A stretch of 13,320 nt of DNA, from contig JAFDFO010000031.1 of NCBI GenBank assembly GCA_019309815.1, positions 1 to 13,320 of the forward strand. The letters run 5' to 3'. The position numbers and the translations under genes are program-made. Each line of letters begins with the position of its first letter. Position 1 is the stretch's first letter. The stretch is from Deltaproteobacteria bacterium. GTDB taxonomy: Bacteria; Desulfobacterota; Desulfobacteria; Desulfobacterales; C00003060. Shown piece by piece: positions 1 through 5,939 of this stretch. Below the pieces are notes generated by a model. The model was given only the letters and a program-made list of their open reading frames with translations, did not search any database and had not been told where the DNA came from.

Positions 1-1
1 C

Positions 2-187
2 CAAGAAGATCTGTTCAAGGAGACAGACCAGCAAAATCTGCCAGGGACGACATCGGAATACCCAAACTGGTCATTAAAGATGAAACATACGGTGGAACAA
101 CTCAGCAGTGACCCAGAAGTGAGGAGATTTTGCGAGGTGTTTAGGAAGGTGGTCGAGAGATCCGGACGAAACAAACACGCAGTATAA
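2..187 (+). CDS. malQ: 4-alpha-glucanotransferase (GH77 amylomaltase), C-terminal fragment
   Basis: The frame is open from the left edge and ends at TAA 185-187, giving 61 residues of a protein whose start lies outside the window. The fragment contains NLPGTTSEYPNW followed by a K-rich helix. This matches the C-terminal NLPGT-x-x-EYPNW signature that I know from GH77 4-alpha-glucanotransferases, where it lies at the end of the TIM barrel. The enzyme moves alpha-1,4-glucan segments between maltodextrins in the cytosol, in glycogen or maltodextrin turnover. The next gene starts 10 nt after the stop behind a strong ribosome site, so the two are probably co-transcribed. The catalytic residues are outside the window, so activity cannot be judged. 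The family call rests on one conserved block only. Confidence 0.72.
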   Translation, partial: QEDLFKETDQQNLPGTTSEYPNWSLKMKHTVEQLSSDPEVRRFCEVFRKVVERSGRNKHAV

Positions 188-197
188 AGGAGGTACT

Positions 198-482
198 ATG
201 CCAAAGAAAAAAGAAAAGATGGAATCCTCTTTGAGCCCTGAGATCTCCAGAGAGCTTCACAAACTCCAATTCGCCAATAAAAGGATATCAAAGGCAAAAA
301 AGGCGAACTGGCCTAGAGAAGAGAGCTCTTTTGAACAGGCACAAAGGGCCAGAATAAAGGATGTCCAGGCGAAAATCTTGAAAGACGAGCATTACGACAA
401 GCACAAGAAAGCCGACAGGAAGATCGGAGGCGTTCGGGGAAAATTCCACCCCTCACTTGAGAGGACGCGCAAACGAACATGA
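198..482 (+). CDS. Small, highly basic protein of unknown function (94 aa)
   Basis: ATG at 198 is preceded by AAAGGAGGT (187-195), one of the best Shine-Dalgarno sequences in the window, so translation is likely. The product is soluble, with no signal peptide or membrane segment. It is extremely rich in Lys, Arg and Glu, begins MPKKKEKME and ends in an RTRKRT tail. The charge pattern and lack of a hydrophobic core suggest a nucleic-acid-binding, ribosome-associated or largely helical or disordered protein, but I recognise no family. It starts 10 nt after malQ, and the spacing suggests co-transcription with it. No cysteine is present, so a zinc ribbon is excluded. The CDS is well supported; the function is unknown. 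Confidence 0.7.
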   Translation: MPKKKEKMESSLSPEISRELHKLQFANKRISKAKKANWPREESSFEQAQRARIKDVQAKILKDEHYDKHKKADRKIGGVRGKFHPSLERTRKRT

Positions 483-673
483 GGTCCAGCTAAGTTGGCG
501 AAAAAAAGGGGAAGCAGTCTTCCAAAAACTCAAAGAACATGTGGACGAGGAAGGCCACCCACAGGCGGTGCGGTCAGAAATTTCTAAAGCCTCCCCGTCC
601 TGAAAAAAAGAGGCTCTACTGAACATCAGCGCTTGGTGTCCGGGGTGCAAGCCGTTAAAGGGTCGCTGCGCGA

Positions 674-1471
674 ATGGCAACGCATAGCATTGTAGTGCAG
701 ATATATGAAATACAGACTCCTGCGGAGGCTGAGGCGATGATTGCGCTTGGGGTTGATCGGATTGGCAGTGTTATTCTCTCTGAGAAAGACTGGAAAGTCC
801 CTGCCATTAGAGAGGCGATCATAGTCTCAAAGGAAGCCGGAGTGAAGCACAGTCTGATCCCGCTTTTCGTCACAAAGGAAGCCTTGTTTCACTCAGTCGA
901 CTACTACGCACCAGACATCATCCATTTCTGCGAGGCCTTCGCTGATGAAGCAAGTTTGAAGATGTCGGGGGAGGCCCTTGCTGACCTCCAGATCTCTATT
1001 AGAGAACGATTCCCCGAGATCGAAATCATGCGTACCATTCCTGTGCGGCCCTCTAAAGGTGAACAAAACATTCCGACCTTTGATGTGGCGAAGTGTTTTG
1101 AGGCAGCAAGCGACTATTTCCTTGTGGACACCTCTCTGGGCAACGAGCCTGTTCATGGATTTGTCGGCATCACCGGGCACACATGCGATTGGATGGTGGC
1201 CCGGGAGCTCACAGAAACGAGCCCCCTGCCGATTATCTTAGCGGGCGGGCTCTCCCCGGAAAATGTTTATGAGGCTATCATGGAAGTTCGGCCGTTTGGT
1301 GTGGATAGCTGCACAAGAACAAATGCGGTTGACGGAGACGGAAGACCGATTCGGTTCCGTAAGGACACAAACGCCGTAAGGGCTTTTGTTAAAGCAGTGC
1401 GACAGGCTGAAATTGATCTTTCCAGCGGACAAAACGAACCTGAATCACTTGGCGGAAGGAAAGGATTATGA
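674..1471 (+). CDS. TrpF-like (phosphoribosylanthranilate isomerase superfamily) TIM-barrel protein with altered active site
   Basis: The 265 residues follow the TrpF fold order. There is a first strand VVQIYEI (7-13), then A-LGVDRIGSVI (24-34), DIIHFCE (81-87), EIMRTIPV (117-124), FLVDTSLG (149-156), a phosphate-loop-like GITGHTCDW (165-173), and AGGLSPENV (190-198) followed by RPFGVD (206-211). TrpF converts N-phosphoribosylanthranilate to the carboxyphenylamino-deoxyribulose phosphate in Trp synthesis. The general acid Asp aligns with D152 and the phosphate loops are kept. The catalytic Cys of the KICG motif aligns with Tyr11, and the family's SGVE end motif is CTRTN here. No other trp gene is near. 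The chain is longer than usual (about 200) through an insertion around 125-145 and a C-terminal tail. I infer a paralogue acting on another phosphorylated substrate. ATG 674 is the only start after an in-frame TAA just upstream; the ribosome site is weak. The stop overlaps the next start (ATGA). Confidence 0.7.
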   Translation: MATHSIVVQIYEIQTPAEAEAMIALGVDRIGSVILSEKDWKVPAIREAIIVSKEAGVKHSLIPLFVTKEALFHSVDYYAPDIIHFCEAFADEASLKMSGEALADLQISIRERFPEIEIMRTIPVRPSKGEQNIPTFDVAKCFEAASDYFLVDTSLGNEPVHGFVGITGHTCDWMVARELTETSPLPIILAGGLSPENVYEAIMEVRPFGVDSCTRTNAVDGDGRPIRFRKDTNAVRAFVKAVRQAEIDLSSGQNEPESLGGRKGL

Positions 1472-1824
1472 CGGAAAGAGACGCTATCCTCGACTTCATG
1501 ATGGGGGAGAGGATGAAGGCAGCCCTCATTGTCGGGACACAAATGGCTATGCTCATTGAAGGGCTTCCAGAACATGAAAGAGCAGGCGGAAACCGGGTTT
1601 TCTCCACCTTCTTGAGAACCCTGTATGGAGATATCGGGTTGGCCCACAAAATCTCTCCTCAAGATGGCTGGGGCAAGATTCGGCAGGAGCTTGACGGGAG
1701 TCTGGTCATGGTCGATTCGAAAGTCTCCCACGGTGCCATGGACAATCTTTCACGAGCCATCACTTATGCGACAACTATCAGCAACAAGGCCATGACCTTT
1801 CTCAAAGAAAAAGGGTTGTTATGA
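1468..1824 (+). CDS. Hypothetical protein (118 aa) coupled to the TrpF-like and ComB-like genes
   Basis: ATG 1468 overlaps the TGA of the TrpF-like gene by 4 nt (ATGA), a standard translational coupling arrangement that fixes the start. The product is a small soluble protein, mostly predicted helical. It opens TERDAILDFMMGERMKAALIVGTQMAML and has a glycine/arginine-containing middle (around 39-45) and a helical C-terminus. There are no Cys residues, no recognisable nucleotide loop, no signal peptide and no convincing membrane segment; the 19-30 stretch is only mildly hydrophobic. I do not recognise the family. Its position inside a coupled set of two phosphosugar or phosphosulfonate-type enzymes suggests a subunit or accessory factor for that pathway. 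This is guilt by association only. Confidence 0.62.
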   Translation: MTERDAILDFMMGERMKAALIVGTQMAMLIEGLPEHERAGGNRVFSTFLRTLYGDIGLAHKISPQDGWGKIRQELDGSLVMVDSKVSHGAMDNLSRAITYATTISNKAMTFLKEKGLL

Positions 1825-1883
1825 GACAAGAGTACCGGGGGCACGGACTCGTTTGCCGTTCTCGCGAAAATGAACCTGAATGA
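1821..1883 (+). CDS. 20-codon mini-ORF bridging two genes by ATGA overlaps
   Basis: ATG 1821 overlaps the stop of the 118-residue gene (ATGA 1821-1824), and its own TGA 1881-1883 overlaps the ATG 1880 of the ComB-like gene (ATGA 1880-1883). It encodes MRQEYRGHGLVCRSRENEPE. The ComB-like gene has no obvious Shine-Dalgarno, so translation of this mini-ORF could deliver ribosomes to it. The peptide resembles nothing I know and may have no function of its own. The double overlap could be chance, since ATGA is a common four-base string. Confidence 0.35.
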   Translation: MRQEYRGHGLVCRSRENEPE

Positions 1884-2560
1884 AGACCACTATCAGACAT
1901 GGTCTAAATGGCGCTGAGACTGCCCGCGGCACTGTTGTCATCATCGATGTCTTCCGTGCAAGTAACACGATTCTGATGCTACTTGATCGAGGAGCATCGT
2001 CTGTCATTCCTGTAATGAAGGTAAAGGAAGCGTTTGATCTCAAGAAGCTGCATCCTGAGTGCTTGTTGGCCGGGGAGCGTAAAGGAATAACGATAGACGG
2101 ATTTGATATGGGCAACTCCCCGCACGACGCCTCTCAGATGAACCTTGTGGGTAAGAACGTTATTCTGACGACTTCGGGCGGCACACGGGCAACATGGCAT
2201 GCCCGACATGCAGAAAGAATTCTTGTCGGGAGCTTTGGTAATGCGCGTGCACTCGTGGTCATGTTAAGGCAAAGCGATTCGCCCTTTTTGACTTGGCTGG
2301 CGGTGGGCACCGAAGGCGTATCCAGGGCAATTGAAGATGATCTTTGTGCGCAGTATCTGAAGGGAATTGCGGAAGGAAAACCCCAGAATCCCGATTCTAT
2401 GATAAAAAGGATCATGGATGGGGAAGGAGCTGCACGCCTCAGGCGCCTGGGACAGGAAGACGACTTCTCATACTGCCTCGCCACTGATCTGTTTGATTTT
2501 GTGCCTGAATTGTCGAGGACGGATTCCTTAAATGGGTTTGTCAAGACAGAGAAACTGTGA
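1880..2560 (+). CDS. comB: ComB family protein (2-phosphosulfolactate phosphatase-like)
   Basis: The 226 residues match the ComB family throughout and are about the usual length. VVIIDVFRAS lies at 19-28 (Asp23 and Arg26), followed by GAS-SVIPV (38-45), LLAGERKG (62-69), GFDMGNSP (74-81), ILTTSGGTRA (95-104) and the ILVGSFGNA block (114-122). ComB removes phosphate from 2-phospho-3-sulfolactate in coenzyme M synthesis. Many bacteria that make no coenzyme M carry ComB relatives whose substrate is uncertain. I see no comA, comC or comDE nearby, so the substrate here is open. ATG 1880 directly follows an in-frame TGA (1877-1879), so no longer start is possible. No good ribosome site is visible, and coupling through the upstream mini-ORF is plausible. 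The gene ends 55 nt before the STAS gene. Confidence 0.8.
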   Translation: MKTTIRHGLNGAETARGTVVIIDVFRASNTILMLLDRGASSVIPVMKVKEAFDLKKLHPECLLAGERKGITIDGFDMGNSPHDASQMNLVGKNVILTTSGGTRATWHARHAERILVGSFGNARALVVMLRQSDSPFLTWLAVGTEGVSRAIEDDLCAQYLKGIAEGKPQNPDSMIKRIMDGEGAARLRRLGQEDDFSYCLATDLFDFVPELSRTDSLNGFVKTEKL

Positions 2561-2615
2561 TAGGCTAGAAAAAATATACACGTATTCTACGAACATAAAC
2601 CGACACTTCTCCCAA

Positions 2616-2918
2616 ATGGCTACAAAAAACTTTAGCGTAAGCCAAGACAAAAGCGGCACCTACCTCCTTCAAGGTGAGCTCACTATCCATGACCTGGAAG
2701 AGCTCAAAGATTTTCTGGAGAAGGCCCTAAAAGGCGGAAAGAAAAAGAACATCGTTATTTCCTTTGCCGAAGTTGGGTTCATAGATACTGCCGTCCTGCA
2801 ACTCCTTGTTGCCTTCAAAAGGTGGATAGAACCTGATGTCGAGTTGAAGATCTCTGCACTCTCTGCTGAGGTAGAGGACATCTTGTCCCTCACGGGGCTT
2901 AAAACCGCATTCTTTTGA
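2616..2918 (+). CDS. STAS-domain protein (anti-sigma-factor-antagonist-like) at the head of the chemotaxis operon
   Basis: From ATG 2616 the product is a 100-residue stand-alone STAS domain. Residues 6-21 form the first strands (FSVSQDKSGTYLLQGEL). NIVISFAEVGFIDTAVLQLL (45-64) is the central strand and loop. There, the usual D-S phospho-acceptor pair of SpoIIAA-type proteins is Asp57-Thr58. An in-frame ATG at 2532 would add 28 residues of Arg/Asn-rich sequence lying inside comB, with no family resemblance, so I prefer 2616; its ribosome site is poor and the start is uncertain. STAS proteins bind HPt, kinase or phosphatase partners in partner-switching systems. Placed 13 nt before cheY and with cheA next, this one may scaffold or modulate the kinase. 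A role as a phosphate-accepting switch is possible if Thr58 is used. Thr instead of Ser is not rare in the family. Confidence 0.8.
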   Translation: MATKNFSVSQDKSGTYLLQGELTIHDLEELKDFLEKALKGGKKKNIVISFAEVGFIDTAVLQLLVAFKRWIEPDVELKISALSAEVEDILSLTGLKTAFF

Positions 2919-2931
2919 ATGGTGTGCCAAG

Positions 2932-3315
2932 ATGGAAAAACTCATCCTGTTTGTAGATGATTCCCCGACGATGAGGTCATCAGTCACCTTCTGCCTGCGC
3001 AATGCAGGATACAGGGTGACAGAGGCTGAAGACGGAGTGGATGGCCTTGACAAGCTACAGTCCATAAAAAATGAGGATCAGCCCCTTGCTCTCATCATCA
3101 CCGACATTAATATGCCGCGAATGGACGGGATCACTTTCATAACGAAAGTAAAAGAAACCGAATTCAAATTCATCCCCATACTGGTTCTGAGCACGGAATC
3201 TGAAGAGTCAATGATAGAACAGGGCCGGGCTGCAGGGGCTTCCGGCTGGTTGTTAAAGCCTTTCCAGCCCGAGCAGCTCCTGTGGGCCGTCAAAAAGGTG
3301 GTATGGCCGAAATGA
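2932..3315 (+). CDS. cheY: Chemotaxis response regulator CheY
   Basis: This is a single 127-residue receiver domain. It has the acidic pair Asp9-Asp10, phospho-acceptor Asp58 in TDINMPRMDG, switch Ser87-Thr88 in LVLSTES, and Lys109 in LLKPF, all the residues a working CheY needs. There is no output domain, so it acts as a diffusible phosphate carrier from CheA to the flagellar switch or another motility target. It starts 13 nt after the STAS gene, and its stop overlaps the cheA start (ATGA 3312-3315), which indicates coupled translation with its kinase. The length is typical and nothing is missing. Confidence 0.95.
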   Translation: MEKLILFVDDSPTMRSSVTFCLRNAGYRVTEAEDGVDGLDKLQSIKNEDQPLALIITDINMPRMDGITFITKVKETEFKFIPILVLSTESEESMIEQGRAAGASGWLLKPFQPEQLLWAVKKVVWPK

Positions 3316-5474
3316 GTGAACTGGACGAAACCCTGCAGATTTTCTTCTCCGAAACAGATGAGCTGATAAAGTATGCCGAAGAAAGCTTGCTGGCGCTTGA
3401 ATCCACTCCCGAATCCACCGAAGACATAGAGCAACTTTTCAGGTCTGTTCATACCATGAAGAGTGGCGCGGCCATGGTGGGGTTTATGGGCATTTCAGAA
3501 TACGCCCACCTCCTTGAAAACCTCCTGGAGCGTCTCAGGTCCGGCAAGCTGGCCGTGACAAATAACCTGATTACTTTCCTTCTGGACGCCATCGATTTCA
3601 TTCGATCCATGCTTGATCGGGTGGCTGAAGGCGAAGCTGAAGCCGACCCTGAGGTTCTCGGTCAGCGACAGGGACAAGTAAAGCGCTATTTGGGCGTGGA
3701 AGCTGCGACGCCACGTGAAGACGCAGTCGAGACAGCATCCACAGAACCTCCTGAGGAACCTGCAGAGGAGTTTTCCTTCTACAAGATTGACCTGAATTTC
3801 GAAAAACACCTCTTTTATTCCGGGCAGGATCCGCTCCTCCTTCTACTCAATCTTTCTGAATTAGCCGAATTTGTCACAGTAGTGCCCGATCTTTCAGAGC
3901 TTCCGGATTTCGAAAACTTTTCCATGTTCGAGCTTTACATATCCTGGCAAATCATCATCAAGACCAAGATGCCCATAGAGGATCTTGATGATATCTTCAT
4001 GTTCGTAGTGGATGACAATGACATTCGTATTGAAGACATCACCAAAGACTACAGGGAAGGCATCGACACAAAACTGGCTGACAAGAAACTCGGTGAAGTT
4101 CTTGTGGGAGAAAGCAGGATCACCGAGGAAACATTGAACGATGCCCTGAAAAAACAGAAGATGCTTGGTGAAATTCTGGTTGAAGAAGGAAAGATTCAGC
4201 CCGAAGAACTCCAGAAAGCGGTTACAGCGCAGGAAGAAAGCAGAAAAGTCTATCGCAAAACCACCATTCGAGTTGACGTGGATAAAATAGACCGTCTCGT
4301 GAACCTGGGTGAAGAAATGGGGATTGGTCTTTCTAAGACGCAGTTGCTCCTGGAAAAACTTGTTGGCTCCCGGCGCATGGAAATCCTGGAAGAGATGGAA
4401 AACCTTCTCAAAGTGAATCGTGAGTTTCAGGAACGTGTGGCAAGGGTCCGCATGTTTCCTCTGGAAGGAACATTTCGCAGATTTCAACGCATGGCAAGGG
4501 ATCTGGCCCTCGAACAAAACAAGCGAATCAAGGTGATCTTGGCCGGACTTGACACTGAACTGGATAAAGAGGTGATAGAATACTGTACAGACCCTCTGAA
4601 ACATCTTATCCGCAACTGCATTGATCACGGCATAGAAACGCCGGAAGAAAGAGTGGCCAAAGGAAAGCCGGCGGAAGGAACAATTGAACTTCGTGCATAC
4701 CAGAGGGGAGGGCGGATCTTCATTGAGATTCGAGAGGACGGTAGAGGCATCGATCTACAGAGCATCTACAAAAAGGCGCTGGAGAAGGGTTGGATTCAAC
4801 CCGACCAGGCCCCGAGTGAACGGGAACTACTCGACTTTATCTTCAGACCTGGATTTTCCACGACCACTGAAGTCACCGAACTCTCCGGCAGGGGGGTTGG
4901 GATGGACGTGGTCAAAACGCAGCTTGATCAACTGGGAGGCACCATAGAGGTACGGACGGAAAAAGAGAGGGGAACAACTTTCATCTTATGCCTCCCTCTG
5001 ACATCTGCCCTCATGGAGGTCTTGCATGTAGTGGTTCAGGGGACGTCATACCTGGTGCCGGTCCAGGTCATTGTCGGGACTGAACTCTTTGAAGAAAGCC
5101 GTGTCAAACCGGTTGGACCGGAGGACCGGGTCTATCCATTCCGGGGCGACTATCTTCCACTTGTCAACATTGCGAAGATTCTTGATACTGGAACGTTGTC
5201 AGCAAATGGGAACGGTAGTGTGGTGATTTTCGTGGATACGGGAACAAAACTCTTTGGTATGGTTGTTAATGAACTTTTGGAACCCCAGCAAATCATTGTC
5301 AAGACCCTCGAGACCAATTACCGGAGCGTTAAGGGGCTTGCCGGTGCTACGATCTTGGGGGATGGCTCGGTCTCACTGGTCTTGGATCTGTTGGGACTCG
5401 AAGAAATATTCTTCAAAACTTCCTTTAAAGGAGGCGAACACTATGAAGGTGAAGAAAAGGGCAAATCAGGATAG
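3312..5474 (+). CDS. cheA: Chemotaxis histidine kinase CheA with MshEN-like tandem repeats
   Basis: The 720 residues carry, in order, an HPt domain (about 1-105) with phospho-His47 in SVHTMKSGA, and an acidic/Pro linker. A domain at 155-243 (YKIDLNF to DIRIEDI) replaces classical P2, as in many deltaproteobacterial CheAs. Two 24-residue repeats follow (259-282 and 284-307), each opening with LGE and ending in Gln, like MshEN motifs. Next come the P3 dimerisation helices (315-395), the ATPase domain with N-box HLIRNCIDHG (431-440), EDGRGI (475-480) and GRGVGMDVVK (526-535), and a CheW-like P5 (565-705). It autophosphorylates His47 and feeds CheY and CheB. ATG 3312 is chosen over 3303 and 3282: AAAGGTGG (3294-3301) sits 10 nt before it but only 1 nt before 3303, and 3312 gives the ATGA overlap with cheY. 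The 3' end overlaps the cytochrome gene by 32 nt. Confidence 0.95.
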   Translation: MSELDETLQIFFSETDELIKYAEESLLALESTPESTEDIEQLFRSVHTMKSGAAMVGFMGISEYAHLLENLLERLRSGKLAVTNNLITFLLDAIDFIRSMLDRVAEGEAEADPEVLGQRQGQVKRYLGVEAATPREDAVETASTEPPEEPAEEFSFYKIDLNFEKHLFYSGQDPLLLLLNLSELAEFVTVVPDLSELPDFENFSMFELYISWQIIIKTKMPIEDLDDIFMFVVDDNDIRIEDITKDYREGIDTKLADKKLGEVLVGESRITEETLNDALKKQKMLGEILVEEGKIQPEELQKAVTAQEESRKVYRKTTIRVDVDKIDRLVNLGEEMGIGLSKTQLLLEKLVGSRRMEILEEMENLLKVNREFQERVARVRMFPLEGTFRRFQRMARDLALEQNKRIKVILAGLDTELDKEVIEYCTDPLKHLIRNCIDHGIETPEERVAKGKPAEGTIELRAYQRGGRIFIEIREDGRGIDLQSIYKKALEKGWIQPDQAPSERELLDFIFRPGFSTTTEVTELSGRGVGMDVVKTQLDQLGGTIEVRTEKERGTTFILCLPLTSALMEVLHVVVQGTSYLVPVQVIVGTELFEESRVKPVGPEDRVYPFRGDYLPLVNIAKILDTGTLSANGNGSVVIFVDTGTKLFGMVVNELLEPQQIIVKTLETNYRSVKGLAGATILGDGSVSLVLDLLGLEEIFFKTSFKGGEHYEGEEKGKSG
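5427..5434 (+). promoter_or_regulatory. Strong Shine-Dalgarno for the cytochrome gene, inside cheA
   Basis: AAAGGAGG lies 8 nt before ATG 5443. It fixes the cytochrome start within the cheA coding region, in a different frame. This is a stronger site than those of the flanking che genes, which suggests that the cytochrome is made in larger amounts than CheA from the same transcript. Confidence 0.75.
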
Positions 5475-5922
5475 AGGATGGATCCACCTGATCTTCTTCA
5501 TTCTTATGTGCTTTGTGTGCGGTACGGCTGCGGCTGGGCAGACCTATGTCGGTTCCGATTCGTGCATGCCGTGCCACGAAGAAGAATACAAGAACTTCAA
5601 AGACTATGCCCGTAAAAGTCATTCATTTCAGAGTGTGCTGAAGATGAAAAAAGGGCTGACCCCCGACGAGATCAAAGGATGCTATGTTTGCCACACCACA
5701 GGATACGGCGAACCGGGCGGTTTTGTGAGCCTTGAACAGACCCCGGAACTGAAAGACGCCGGATGCGAGGTTTGCCACGGTCCTGGTGGCCAGCACATAG
5801 AATCTGAGGATCCGGATGATCTTATCGGCAAAGTCACCATAGATATTTGTCAGAAGTGCCATACACAAGAACGAGTGAGCGCCTTTCGATATAAACCAAT
5901 GGTGCACGGTGGTGCCCATTAA
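5443..5922 (+). CDS. Secreted tetraheme c-type cytochrome (cytochrome c554-like)
   Basis: The 159-residue product has a signal peptide: basic start MKVKKRANQDR, hydrophobic core to about residue 27, and a likely cut after AAA at 29-31. Four heme c motifs follow: CMPCH (41-45), CYVCH (80-84), CEVCH (108-112) and CQKCH (136-140). The opening YVGSDSCMPCHEEEY and the later ARKSHSFQS are typical of cytochrome c554-type multiheme proteins. His60, His118, His155 and His159 are candidate distal ligands. The protein should be periplasmic and carry electrons between redox partners. It is unusual to find such a gene between cheA and an MCP; it starts 32 nt inside cheA and ends 17 nt before the MCP, so co-expression is nearly certain. 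The MCP itself has a periplasmic CXXCH, which makes electron exchange between the two a reasonable hypothesis. I see no lipobox, so it is probably soluble. Confidence 0.93.
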   Translation: MKVKKRANQDRGWIHLIFFILMCFVCGTAAAGQTYVGSDSCMPCHEEEYKNFKDYARKSHSFQSVLKMKKGLTPDEIKGCYVCHTTGYGEPGGFVSLEQTPELKDAGCEVCHGPGGQHIESEDPDDLIGKVTIDICQKCHTQERVSAFRYKPMVHGGAH

Positions 5923-5939
5923 GGGGTGGAGGTGAGGTC

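Noticed and set aside
2566..2589. TAGAA/TTCTA dyad before the STAS gene as an operator
   Set aside because: Five-base arms 14 nt apart in AT-rich DNA are easily due to chance; no further support.
2532..2615. Upstream ATG that would lengthen the STAS protein by 28 residues
   Set aside because: The extra residues lie inside comB, have no domain resemblance and no ribosome site; ATG 2616 starts right before the first STAS strand.
3303..3311. ATG 3303 as the cheA start
   Set aside because: It lies only 1 nt from the AAAGGTGG site; ATG 3312 has correct spacing and the ATGA overlap with cheY.
3894..4628. 244-codon open frame on the minus strand
   Set aside because: It lies wholly opposite cheA coding sequence with clear domains. 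The translated product is rich in His, Phe and Cys and shows no family motif, as expected of an antisense shadow.
5494..5535. Possible lipoprotein signal in the cytochrome (cysteines in the hydrophobic core)
   Set aside because: The residue before each candidate Cys is Met or Val, not Gly, Ala or Ser, so no lipobox; a normal AAA cleavage site follows.
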